64,000 nt of DNA from NCBI GenBank assembly GCA_040768845.1, contig JAXGME010000002.1, positions 434,001 through 498,000 on the forward strand, given 5' to 3'. Below the pieces are notes generated by a model that was given only the letters and a program-made list of their open reading frames with translations, was not told the DNA's origin and ran no database searches. The translations under genes and the position numbers were made by a program. This document shows positions 22,640-30,444 of the stretch, piece by piece. This DNA is from JAEZHK01 sp040768845 (GTDB lineage Bacteria > Bacillota > Clostridia > Christensenellales > Aristaeellaceae). Each line of letters begins with the position of its first letter. The first letter of the stretch is position 1.

Positions 22640-24682
22640 TTACAATTTTATGCCCAAATCATTATAGAGCGCCCGACGGCGCTTGTCAACGCTTTTCGCG
22701 CGCCGCTGCGCGCGGATGGCGTCCCGCAGGGCCTCGAAGGCGCCGGCGAGGTCCAGGCCCGCGCAGGAATGGGCGCCGGCGAGATCCAGGCGGTCAAGCG
22801 CCGCGCCAAAGGTCTCCGCCCCGTCGCAGAACGCGATGTAGTCCAGCGGCTTCAGCCATTCGTAGCAGCCGGAGAGCTTGTGGTTGTAGTTGCCCAGGGC
22901 GACGCAGGGCGTCCCCGCGAGGGCCGAAAAGATCATTCCGTGCAGGCGGTCGGTCACCACCAGCTTCGCCGAGGCAATGCGCCGCAGCATCTGCTCCAGC
23001 GCCTGCTCGCGGTTCTCAAGGGGAACGTCGCCGGGAAGCAGCGTATCCGCGAACTCGATTCGATGGCCCCGCCGGCCCAACTCGTTTTTGACGGCAAAGA
23101 ACTGCCCCGCGTCCAGCCTGGCCTCCACGTCGTTGCGGAAGATGATCAGCACGCCCGTCCGCGCCGTCTGTTCCGCCTCCCAGGGGGGCAGCGACATCAC
23201 GATGTCCGGGGCCAGCCCGACGGGGTTTGAAAACAGCGCCCGCATTTCAGCGAAGGAGTGCGCCTCCCGCGCAAACAGCGTCAGGCGGCGATGACCGCCG
23301 TACAGCGCCGCAAGCGCCGCCTTTTGCGCTTCGTCCCCCGGCGCGCCGGGAAAGTGAAGGGTCTGCGGGAACAGCACCATCCGGTTTCGCGGAAACCTGC
23401 GGATGGCCCAGTCGCGGATGGCCTCCTGATCCCTGTACTGCCCGCCAAGGTTGCCGCCGCCCTGCAGCGCGATCAGCGCGCCGGGGCGGATCGTCCTCGC
23501 GAGGCGTCCGGCGTACCGGCGGCACTGGCGCTCGGTGACCTCAATCAGCGTCCGGCCTTCGCGCGCAAAAAACTGCTTTTCGGCGTAGGCGATGGCGCAG
23601 TCCCCCAGATTGCCGTACTCGGGACTTCCCATGAGCACGCAGGCGTCCTCCGCCCCGAGGGCGCGCCAATCCGGCCGGGGCACCGGCTTTCCCGGGCGCC
23701 TGCCGCGGCGCAGCCACGCGACCCGCCCCGCGAAGCGCCGCAGCGCGCCGATTGCGCGCCCGCCAAGCCCGGGAAAGCGCACCCGCACCGCCTTGAGCAG
23801 CCCGATGTCTTTCATTTCCCGGCGGTTCCGGCGGATTTCGCGGAGGAAATCCGCCGCGTCGCGGCGCGCGTCGGCACACGTCCCGTCGCCGTCCGGCGCG
23901 CCGCCCAGCACGTCCAGTGCAGTGTCCGCCGCCGCGCGGATCAGGTGCGCCCGGAGATCCGGAAAAGCGTCCTTCGCGTCCTCGCAGCGCCGCCGGTGCG
24001 CCTCGTAGCAAAACGCCAGGTTGCGCGCGGAGCGCGTGTACACGACGGAATCCGGGCGCTGCCGGTAATAGTACTTCCAGTCGCTGACGACGGCCACCCG
24101 CCGGGCGCCCGCGAAGATCCTGTGCATGATATAGATGTCCTCATAATTCCGGCCCACGGGAAAGCGGAGGCCGTCAAAAAGGGATCGGCGGTAGAGCTTG
24201 TTCCACGCATGGCTGGACATGCGGGCGTTGAGCAGGATCTCCCGCGTCGCCTCCACCCCGTCGATCACCCGGCTGAAATCAAAAAAGCGCCTTCGCCTGT
24301 AGCGGTCGGCATAGGTCTTTACGATGCCGCAGGCGGCGATGTCCGCGTCGCCGTCGCGCAGCGCGCCGTACAGCGTTTCGTAAAAGTCGTAATCAATCCA
24401 GTCGTCCGAATCCACAAAGCCGATGTACGCGCCCTTCGCGATGTCCAGCCCGGCGTTCCGGGCGTCCGAAATGCCGCCGTTCGCCTTGTGGATCACCCGC
24501 ACGCGGTCGTCCCGCGCGGCGTATGCGTCGCAGCGTGCGGGGCAGCCGTCCGGAGAACCGTCGTCCACCAGGATCACTTCGAGGTTTCGGTGGGTCTGCC
24601 CCAGCACCGTTTCCATGCATTGCGCCAGATAGGGTTCCACCCTGTATACGGGAATAATGACCGAAATCAGCGCGTCGACCAT
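22640..24682 (-). CDS. Fusion of family 2 glycosyltransferase and polysaccharide pyruvyl transferase
   Basis: The 680-residue protein has two enzymes in one chain. Residues 1-300 are a GT-A glycosyltransferase: ISVIIPVYRVEPYLAQCMET, VDDGSPDGC, GGISDARNAGLDIAKG and the DxD-type GFVDSDDWID. Residues 375-680 are a pyruvyl-transferase domain: LMGSPEYGNLGDCAIAYAE, LQGGGNLGGQY and VVTDRLHGMIFSALAGTPCV. It would add a sugar and a ketal pyruvate or related group to a surface polysaccharide. The ATG at 24682 follows GAGGGGAAACC. It is a lone gene without other polysaccharide genes nearby, so its acceptor is unknown. Confidence 0.88.
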   Translation of the reverse strand: MVDALISVIIPVYRVEPYLAQCMETVLGQTHRNLEVILVDDGSPDGCPARCDAYAARDDRVRVIHKANGGISDARNAGLDIAKGAYIGFVDSDDWIDYDFYETLYGALRDGDADIAACGIVKTYADRYRRRRFFDFSRVIDGVEATREILLNARMSSHAWNKLYRRSLFDGLRFPVGRNYEDIYIMHRIFAGARRVAVVSDWKYYYRQRPDSVVYTRSARNLAFCYEAHRRRCEDAKDAFPDLRAHLIRAAADTALDVLGGAPDGDGTCADARRDAADFLREIRRNRREMKDIGLLKAVRVRFPGLGGRAIGALRRFAGRVAWLRRGRRPGKPVPRPDWRALGAEDACVLMGSPEYGNLGDCAIAYAEKQFFAREGRTLIEVTERQCRRYAGRLARTIRPGALIALQGGGNLGGQYRDQEAIRDWAIRRFPRNRMVLFPQTLHFPGAPGDEAQKAALAALYGGHRRLTLFAREAHSFAEMRALFSNPVGLAPDIVMSLPPWEAEQTARTGVLIIFRNDVEARLDAGQFFAVKNELGRRGHRIEFADTLLPGDVPLENREQALEQMLRRIASAKLVVTDRLHGMIFSALAGTPCVALGNYNHKLSGCYEWLKPLDYIAFCDGAETFGAALDRLDLAGAHSCAGLDLAGAFEALRDAIRAQRRAKSVDKRRRALYNDLGIKL

Positions 24683-24769
24683 GGTTTCCCCTCGTCTTTT
24701 TATCCCGCCGCGCGCCCGAGGGCGCGCCTTGAGAGGATTTTGATCTTGCTTTTCCCGAAATTGCATCCC

Positions 24770-24798
24770 ATTATACAGCCGCCCGCGCAAAATGTCTA
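24770..24798 (-). promoter_or_regulatory. sigma-A promoter of the glycosyltransferase fusion gene
   Basis: TAGACA (24793-24798) and TATAAT (24770-24775) are 17 bases apart on the minus strand. The leader is about 80 bases long. Confidence 0.75.
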
Positions 24799-24843
24799 CA
24801 ACATTTCGACACAAAGTCGCCAAATTTTTGCCGTTCATCCGTC

Positions 24844-24872
24844 AAAAACGCCGCCGGCGTATGCCGGTGGCG
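24844..24872 (-). terminator. Rho-independent terminator after the RyR membrane-protein gene
   Basis: On the minus strand a 10-bp stem with one mismatch (arms 24863-24872 and 24849-24858) closes a 4-base loop and is followed by TTTTT. It ends the RyR operon before the glycosyltransferase promoter. Confidence 0.8.
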
Positions 24873-24917
24873 TCGAAAGCGGGCCGTCTTGGCCGGAGCG
24901 CCCCTCCGGTGCGGGGA

Positions 24918-26582
24918 TCAGCGCGGCGCGGCCTTTGTCCGCCGCCCGAACCGCGCGCCGCGGCCCTTGGCTTCCGCCCATTCCGCTTCAAAGATCTCCG
25001 GGACCATCGTAAAGGCGTCCTCGTCCTTGATCCACTGGTCCTCGGGCAACCGGTCGTAGGGCAGCAGCAGGTTATGGCACTTTTCGCGGTCGTCGCGCAC
25101 CGAATCGTAGCGCCAGCCGTGAAAGAGGTGGAAGCGCGTCCAGCGGTCGTGCTCCAGTGCCATCCATCTTTTCTTCTCCGATGGCGGCATCATCTCAAAG
25201 GCGCGGCGGTAGGCGCGCAGCGCGTCCGCGTCGACGGGCACATCCGCGCCCAGCACCTCCCGGACCTTGACCGACGCGTGATCCGCCTGCGCGATGTTGG
25301 AGCTGCGCCTGAAGGCGTCCAGGGCCGACCAGTCCTCCCTGAACACGTCGCAGCCGAGGCAGTCGGCGGCGGGCTTCGCGCACTTTCGCGCCTCACAGGC
25401 CCCGCGGGCCAGACTTGAATGGCGGATGTAGCGGGCGTGGATCAGCATGGCGCGCCGCATCAGGCTGCCCCGCATGATGACGTCCGGCGTGTAGATCTGG
25501 TCGTCGGTGCCGAAGACGCCGATCCTGTCCTCGTCCGCCCCGCGGACCCAGAGCCGCCGGAGGGCGGCCGCGCTGACCGCGCGCACATGGATGCGCCCGC
25601 CGACGCCGTACTCCAGCAGCTGCCCCAGGATCGCCATGTTTTCCTCGTCGGCGTTTTCGCATACGATGATCCTGTCCGCGCGGCGCAGTTCGTCGATGTG
25701 GCGCTTCCAGGACCCCGTCCGGAACGAGAGCGCGTCCCCATCCGGCGCTTCGCCGTCCAGCGACACGATTTGCGCCAGGCCCGGGTGCAGCGCCATATAG
25801 TCGTCCGGGTCGCCGTAGACCGTGTAGCGGAGAAGCCGGGGCGCGCCGTATACGTTGACCATCAGCGCCTGCGTCAGCAGCGCGCGGCCGTACTCGCCAA
25901 AGCCGATGAGCGCCACCCGCGCTTCGCCTCGGCGCAAAAACTCATCCTCCCAGTAGCGGCGCGCACAGTTCTCCGCCGCGTTGCTGACGACGATCCCGTC
26001 ATCCTCCCGCATGGGGCACAGCGGCTCCAGCGTGCAAAGATAGAGGCGCCTGTTCCCGCCCCGGAAGAGGGCCTCGTGGTTCCGGTTGATGTACTGGTAC
26101 ATCGCCCGGGCGGATTCAAAGGCCAAAATATGGGTCCGCGCGCGAAAGCACTCCGGCGTATCCCCCGGAACCAGGCGCGCGCCCAACCGCCGCCTGAGCA
26201 GCGCCGCGCGGCTCTCGTCGCCGTGTACGGCCACGGCGTCCGGCCGCAAAGCGCGGAAAAACGCGCCCATCCGCCTGGCCGCCGAGCGGACGAGGGTGGC
26301 GAACACCGAGGTGGTGACCAGGAGCGCCAGCCACCGCGCCACTTCGAGCTGCACGTAGCCGGGCTTGTCCAGCGCGAGGAGCTCATTGTTGACGGAAAGC
26401 CCGTAGATCTGCACCGAGCTGTAGAGCGCCTTGAAAAAGAGCGCCGCATGCTGCCCCGGGCCCGCCGGGGCGCCGGACTCGCCCGCGTATCCCAGCCAGT
26501 AGCCCCAGAACGCGATCAGCAGCGGCACGACGGAGAGCCAGGGCAAAATCTGCCCCCATTGGGGTCTGAATCGCCTTTTCAT
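24918..26582 (-). CDS. Two-helix membrane protein with Rossmann (TrkA-N-like) region and C-terminal RyR domain
   Basis: The 554-residue protein has two N-terminal transmembrane helices (about 11-31 and 81-101) flanking a short outside loop. A cytoplasmic nucleotide-binding region follows with ARVALIGFGEYGRALL at 221-236. A FRRSSNIAQADHASVKVREV segment lies near 425-445, and a RyR domain at about 470-522 (DRWTRFHLFHGWRYDS, RDD, LLLPYDRLPED). The plan resembles an ion channel with a KTN/TrkA-N sensor plus a ryanodine-receptor-type domain, but no K+ selectivity filter is visible. It lies downstream of a small RyR gene. Ribosome binding site weak. Confidence 0.78.
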   Translation of the reverse strand: MKRRFRPQWGQILPWLSVVPLLIAFWGYWLGYAGESGAPAGPGQHAALFFKALYSSVQIYGLSVNNELLALDKPGYVQLEVARWLALLVTTSVFATLVRSAARRMGAFFRALRPDAVAVHGDESRAALLRRRLGARLVPGDTPECFRARTHILAFESARAMYQYINRNHEALFRGGNRRLYLCTLEPLCPMREDDGIVVSNAAENCARRYWEDEFLRRGEARVALIGFGEYGRALLTQALMVNVYGAPRLLRYTVYGDPDDYMALHPGLAQIVSLDGEAPDGDALSFRTGSWKRHIDELRRADRIIVCENADEENMAILGQLLEYGVGGRIHVRAVSAAALRRLWVRGADEDRIGVFGTDDQIYTPDVIMRGSLMRRAMLIHARYIRHSSLARGACEARKCAKPAADCLGCDVFREDWSALDAFRRSSNIAQADHASVKVREVLGADVPVDADALRAYRRAFEMMPPSEKKRWMALEHDRWTRFHLFHGWRYDSVRDDREKCHNLLLPYDRLPEDQWIKDEDAFTMVPEIFEAEWAEAKGRGARFGRRTKAAPR

Positions 26583-26660
26583 CGGCGCGCACCCGCCTTT
26601 CGGCCGAATATTCCTGCGCTGGACGCCGGGCGCCGCCCGGCAAAGCGCGCTCCGCGCGGG

Positions 26661-26945
26661 CTATTTGCGGACGATGTCGTACCCGAGGGCGACGATCAGC
26701 CGAAGCGTTTCCAGCGCCGTGTCCCGGTCGTAGGCCTTTTCGCCTTCGGAGAGCCTCTCGTAGGGAACCAGGCCGGGGTGCTCCTTCGCGGCGTCGTCCC
26801 GCCGCGGGCCATAGGTCCATCCCTCGCCGATGCGCCGCCTGGCCCACACGTCGTGGGTGTTTTTTGCGAGCGCTTCGCCCAGGTGCAAAAGATCCTCCGG
26901 GAGCCGGACGCCCTCCGTCGGAAAGGGATTGGGCTGATACTGCAT
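26661..26945 (-). CDS. Small stand-alone RyR-domain protein
   Basis: The 94-residue protein is almost entirely one RyR (ryanodine receptor) repeat: LAKNTHDVWARRRIGEGWTY, GPRRDD, HPGLVPYERLSEGEKAYDRD and TALETLRLIVALGYDI. The match to the prokaryotic RyR signature (W, GWxYGxxRDD, HPxLVPYxxL, EKxYDR) is complete. The ATG at 26945 has AAGGAT 7 bases upstream. No membrane segment. It lies 78 bases before the RyR membrane-protein gene and 62 bases after the GntR gene, all on the same strand. The biochemical role of bacterial RyR domains is not settled. Confidence 0.88.
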   Translation of the reverse strand: MQYQPNPFPTEGVRLPEDLLHLGEALAKNTHDVWARRRIGEGWTYGPRRDDAAKEHPGLVPYERLSEGEKAYDRDTALETLRLIVALGYDIVRK

Positions 26946-27007
26946 GGGTGGATCCTTTCCCGGCGCCGGTCGGAGCGCTTTGCCTCCCGGCGGCCGTACG
27001 GGCGGCG

Positions 27008-27688
27008 TCACCCCTCGACGGGGTGGCTGGCGCGGTAGTTGTTCAGGTCTACCACGAGGCAGGCGCGGGCTTCGTCGGGCTTTTTGTCCCGAAGGGCCTT
27101 AAAGAGCGCCTCATGCTCCCGCGATATGCGCGAAAGGGGCTTGTCCGCGCAGCGCAGGATTTCGCCCAGGTAGTGAAAATAGCGCCCGGCGTAGGGTTCC
27201 AGCGCCTTTGTCAGAAAGGGGTTGCGCGCGCCGCGGAGAATGGCGTCGTGGAAGGCGTAATCCAGCCCGGTGAACGCCTCCACGTTCTCGCCGCAGGCGT
27301 ACATCTTCTCCACCAGGGCGCCCAGGTGCCGGACGTCCTCGGGCTCGGCCCGCTCGACAAAAAGCCCGATCGCCCTGTGCTCGATGGCCATCCGGAAGTC
27401 AAGAAAATCCCAGAAGGTGCGGCTGGTGAGGTCGCTGGGCTCCGCGCCGTCCCGCTCGCGGTGGGGCGACACAAAGGTGCCCACGCCCCGCACCGTGGTC
27501 ACCAGCCCCTGCCCCTGCAGCCGCCCGATGGCGCTGCGCACGCTGACGCGGCTCACGCGGTACATCCCGCACAGCGCGCTCTCCGAGGGAATTTTACCGC
27601 CCTCCGGCCACTGGCCCTCCGAAATGCTGACCAGCATCCGCCGAAAGACCTCGTCGCTCAGCGAGGGTCTGATCGCGTCTTTTGCCAC
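27008..27688 (-). CDS. GntR/FadR-family transcriptional regulator
   Basis: The protein has an N-terminal winged helix (DEVFRRMLVSISEGQWPEGG, KIPSESALCGMYRVSRVSVR, RGVGTFVSPH) and a FadR C-terminal helical domain with metal-ligand-like residues (FHDAILRGARNPF, SREHEALFKALRDKKPDEA). I start at a GTG (27688), 226 residues, with GGGAGG 11 bases upstream, because the likely -10 box covers 27720-27725. ATGs at 27721 and 27712 would lie on or at the transcription start. It is divergent from the sugar kinase/6-phosphogluconate dehydrogenase genes and probably represses them. Confidence 0.87.
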   Translation of the reverse strand: MAKDAIRPSLSDEVFRRMLVSISEGQWPEGGKIPSESALCGMYRVSRVSVRSAIGRLQGQGLVTTVRGVGTFVSPHRERDGAEPSDLTSRTFWDFLDFRMAIEHRAIGLFVERAEPEDVRHLGALVEKMYACGENVEAFTGLDYAFHDAILRGARNPFLTKALEPYAGRYFHYLGEILRCADKPLSRISREHEALFKALRDKKPDEARACLVVDLNNYRASHPVEG

Positions 27689-27719
27689 GGCCCCCACATC
27701 CTCCCGCTCCATGCGCCCC

Positions 27720-27748
27720 ATTATACAACATCCGCCCGCGGATGAAAA
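27720..27748 (-). promoter_or_regulatory. Putative promoter of the GntR regulator gene
   Basis: TTTTCA (27743-27748) and TATAAT (27720-27725) are 17 bases apart. The -10 is perfect and the -35 weak, as expected for a regulator that needs little expression. Confidence 0.55.
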
Positions 27749-27772
27749 GCCCGTTATCGCGGATTTTTCCCG

Positions 27773-27801
27773 TTGACACCGGGCCGCGGCGCGGCTATAA
27801 T
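27773..27801 (+). promoter_or_regulatory. Consensus sigma-A promoter of the sugar kinase operon
   Basis: TTGACA (27773-27778) and TATAAT (27796-27801) are perfect and 17 bases apart. Such a strong promoter suggests control by repression. Confidence 0.92.
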
Positions 27802-27810
27802 GGCATTGCC

Positions 27811-27828
27811 TGTATTACAGATTATACA
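27811..27828. promoter_or_regulatory. Candidate GntR operator at the kinase transcription start
   Basis: TGTATTA-CAGA-TTATACA is a near-palindrome (6 of 7 pairs) beginning 10 bases after the -10 box; its left half also contains the perfect TGTATTACA. The position is ideal for a repressor, and the divergent GntR protein is the obvious candidate. Confidence 0.5.
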
Positions 27829-27853
27829 TGCTCTTTGCATAGGAGGGTTGGCC

Positions 27854-28930
27854 ATGGACGCATCCGCCTCCGCGCAGCGCTACGACATCCTCTGCCCCAC
27901 CAGCATGGGGGTGCGCATCACGCCGGTGGATCGGCAGCCGGTCCACACCGCCCGCGAATACCGCATGCAGGCCACCAGCGCGGAGAGCAACGTCCTCTCC
28001 ATCGGCGCCTCGCTGGGGCTTCGCACCAAGGTGCTGACGGCGTTCGTATCGGGCAGCCCCATCGCGGACTTTATCCGGCGCGATCTCGCCTTCCGGCACA
28101 TCGAATACGAGGGGCCGGAGATTCCCCAGGGCGGCCCCTGGGGGGCGCGCCACCAGTTCAACATCGCGGACAGCGGGTTTGGCCTGCGGGGGCCGCGGGT
28201 GTGGAACGACCGTGCCGGCGAGGTGGCGCGCACCCTCACCGCCGGGGATTTTGACCTTGATCGCCTCCTCGCCCGGGAGGGCGCCCGCCTTGTGCACCTG
28301 AGCGGGCTGATCGCCGCCATCGGCCCGGACACCGGCGGGATGTGCCTGGAGCTTGCGCGGCGCGCCGGGGCCCACGGCACGCTGGTCAGCTTCGACCTCA
28401 ATTACCGCGCCTCCTTCTGGCAGGGGCGGGCGGAGGCGCTCAGGGCCCGGTTCACCGAAATCGCCCGCCTTTCGGACATCCTGATCGGCAACGAGGAGGA
28501 CTTTCAGCTGGCGCTGGGCCTGGACGGGCCGGCCAGCGGCGGCGCGGGGCTCGCCGGAAAGATCGAGGCCTTCAAGGGCATGATGGATTCGGCGCGGCAC
28601 GCCTTTCCCGGCGCCCGGGCCTTTGCCACGACGCTCCGGGAGGTGGTCAGCGCCAACGAGCACCTGTGGGGCGCGATCCTGTGGTCGGAGGGGCGTTTTC
28701 ACGTGATCGAGCCGCGGCCGATCCCGGTACTGGATCGGATCGGCGGCGGCGACGCCTTTGTGGGCGGCCTGCTCTACGGCGTCGTCCGCGGTTGGGCGCC
28801 GGAGGAATGGGTGCGGTTCGGATGGGCCTCGGGCGCGCTGGTGGCCTCGCTGGAGAGCGATTTCGGCTGCCCGGCGGACGAAGAGCAGATCTGGGACATC
28901 TGGAAGGGCAACGCCCGCGTCAGGCGGTAG
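27854..28930 (+). CDS. PfkB-family sugar kinase (KDG kinase-like)
   Basis: The 358-residue ribokinase-fold kinase has a C-terminal signature IGGGDAFVGGLLYG with the catalytic Asp at about 300. The middle has SFDLNYRASFW and ILIGNEEDF, which recall 2-keto-3-deoxygluconate kinases. The N-terminus retains an SAESNVLSIGASLGLRTKVL block for sugar binding. The ATG follows AGGAGGG at 7 bases. The 6-phosphogluconate dehydrogenase gene comes 36 bases later, so a role in gluconate, ketogluconate or uronate breakdown is likely. Exact substrate uncertain. Confidence 0.85.
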   Translation: MDASASAQRYDILCPTSMGVRITPVDRQPVHTAREYRMQATSAESNVLSIGASLGLRTKVLTAFVSGSPIADFIRRDLAFRHIEYEGPEIPQGGPWGARHQFNIADSGFGLRGPRVWNDRAGEVARTLTAGDFDLDRLLAREGARLVHLSGLIAAIGPDTGGMCLELARRAGAHGTLVSFDLNYRASFWQGRAEALRARFTEIARLSDILIGNEEDFQLALGLDGPASGGAGLAGKIEAFKGMMDSARHAFPGARAFATTLREVVSANEHLWGAILWSEGRFHVIEPRPIPVLDRIGGGDAFVGGLLYGVVRGWAPEEWVRFGWASGALVASLESDFGCPADEEQIWDIWKGNARVRR

Positions 28931-28966
28931 GACCGCGGGACATCAACAGTCTTCGGGAGGGATTTC

Positions 28967-30418
28967 ATGCTTCAGGCGGACATCGGACTGATCGGCCTGG
29001 CCGTCATGGGGGAAAACCTGGTGATGAACATGGCCTCAAAGGGGTTTACCGTGGCGGTCTACAACCGCACCGGACAGCGGGTGACGGACTTTCTCGCCGG
29101 GCGCGCCAAGGGCCAGCCCATCCTGGGCACCTACTCCATCGAAGAACTCGTATCGGCCCTCAAAAAGCCCCGAATGGTGATGATGCTGGTGAAGGCCGGT
29201 CAGCCGGTGGACGAGCTGATTGATCGCCTGATCCCGCACCTGGACGCGGGCGACATCATCATCGACGGCGGCAACTCCCACTTTCAGGACACGGCGCGGC
29301 GCATGGCGTATGTGGAGGGCAAGGGCATTCTCTACGTGGGCACCGGCGTTTCCGGCGGCGAGGAGGGCGCGCTGAAGGGGCCCAGCATGATGCCCGGGGG
29401 CTCCCCCGCCGCCTGGCCGCGGGTGAAGCCCATCTTTCAGGCCATCAGCGCGAAGGCACCGGACGGCTCCCCCTGCTGCGAGTGGGTGGGCGAGGGCGGC
29501 GCGGGCCACTTTGTGAAGATGGTGCACAACGGCATCGAGTACGGCGACATGCAGCTGATCTGCGAGGCGTACCAGCTGATGAAGGACCGAATGGGCATGA
29601 CCGCGGACGAGATGCACGAAACCTTCAGCGCCTGGAACGAGGGGGCGCTAAACAGCTACCTGATCGAGATCACCCGGGACATCCTGGCCTACCGGGACGA
29701 AGACGGCGCCCCGCTCCTCGACAAAATTCTGGACGCCGCCGGCCAGAAGGGCACCGGCAAGTGGACGTGCGCGGCCGCGCTGGACGAGGGCGTCCCGCTG
29801 ACGCTGATCAGCGAGGCTGTGTTCGCCCGGTTTCTCAGCGCCCTCAAGGAGGAGCGCGTGCGCGCGGCGGGCGTACTCGCCGGGCCCGAACCCCGGTTCC
29901 GGGGCGACCGGCGCGAAATGACCGAGGCCATCGGGCAGGCGCTCTACGCCAGCAAGATCGTCAGCTACGCCCAGGGGTTCCAACTGATGCGCGCGGCGGC
30001 GAAGGCCTACGGCTGGAAGCTGAATTACGGCGGCATCGCGCTCATCTGGAGGGGCGGATGCATCATCCGCTCGGCGTTCCTCGGGCGCATCAAGGAGGCC
30101 TACGACGCCGATCCGGACCTCGCCAACCTAATGCTCGCCCCCTATTTTGTGGAGGCCCTCAGCTCGGCGCAGGCAGGCTGGCGCGGGGTCTGCGCGGACG
30201 CCGCCCTGAGCGGGCTGCCCGTGCCCGCGTTCCAGGCCGCGCTTGCCTATTACGACGGCTACCGCGCGGCGCACCTGCCCCACAACCTGCTGCAGGCCCA
30301 GCGCGACTACTTCGGCGCCCACACCTACGAGCGCGCGGACGCGCCCCGGGGCGTCTTCTTCCACACCAACTGGACGGGCGAGGGCGGCGATACGAAGGCC
30401 GGCACCTACAACGCGTAG
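28967..30418 (+). CDS. gnd: 6-phosphogluconate dehydrogenase, decarboxylating
   Basis: This enzyme oxidises 6-phosphogluconate to ribulose 5-phosphate with CO2 release. The 483-residue protein has the cofactor loop IGLAVMGENLVMNMASKGF, then GTGVSGGEEGALKGPSMMPG, the catalytic Lys in GAGHFVKMVHNGIEYGDMQ, and the C-terminal HTNW near the end. This is the long type found in most bacteria. The ATG follows GGGAGGG at 5 bases. It is co-directional with the sugar kinase, and a single strong promoter upstream probably drives both. A convergent sbcC gene follows after 26 bases. Confidence 0.95.
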   Translation: MLQADIGLIGLAVMGENLVMNMASKGFTVAVYNRTGQRVTDFLAGRAKGQPILGTYSIEELVSALKKPRMVMMLVKAGQPVDELIDRLIPHLDAGDIIIDGGNSHFQDTARRMAYVEGKGILYVGTGVSGGEEGALKGPSMMPGGSPAAWPRVKPIFQAISAKAPDGSPCCEWVGEGGAGHFVKMVHNGIEYGDMQLICEAYQLMKDRMGMTADEMHETFSAWNEGALNSYLIEITRDILAYRDEDGAPLLDKILDAAGQKGTGKWTCAAALDEGVPLTLISEAVFARFLSALKEERVRAAGVLAGPEPRFRGDRREMTEAIGQALYASKIVSYAQGFQLMRAAAKAYGWKLNYGGIALIWRGGCIIRSAFLGRIKEAYDADPDLANLMLAPYFVEALSSAQAGWRGVCADAALSGLPVPAFQAALAYYDGYRAAHLPHNLLQAQRDYFGAHTYERADAPRGVFFHTNWTGEGGDTKAGTYNA

Positions 30419-30444
30419 CCCCCGCGCCAAACCGCCGGGGTGCG

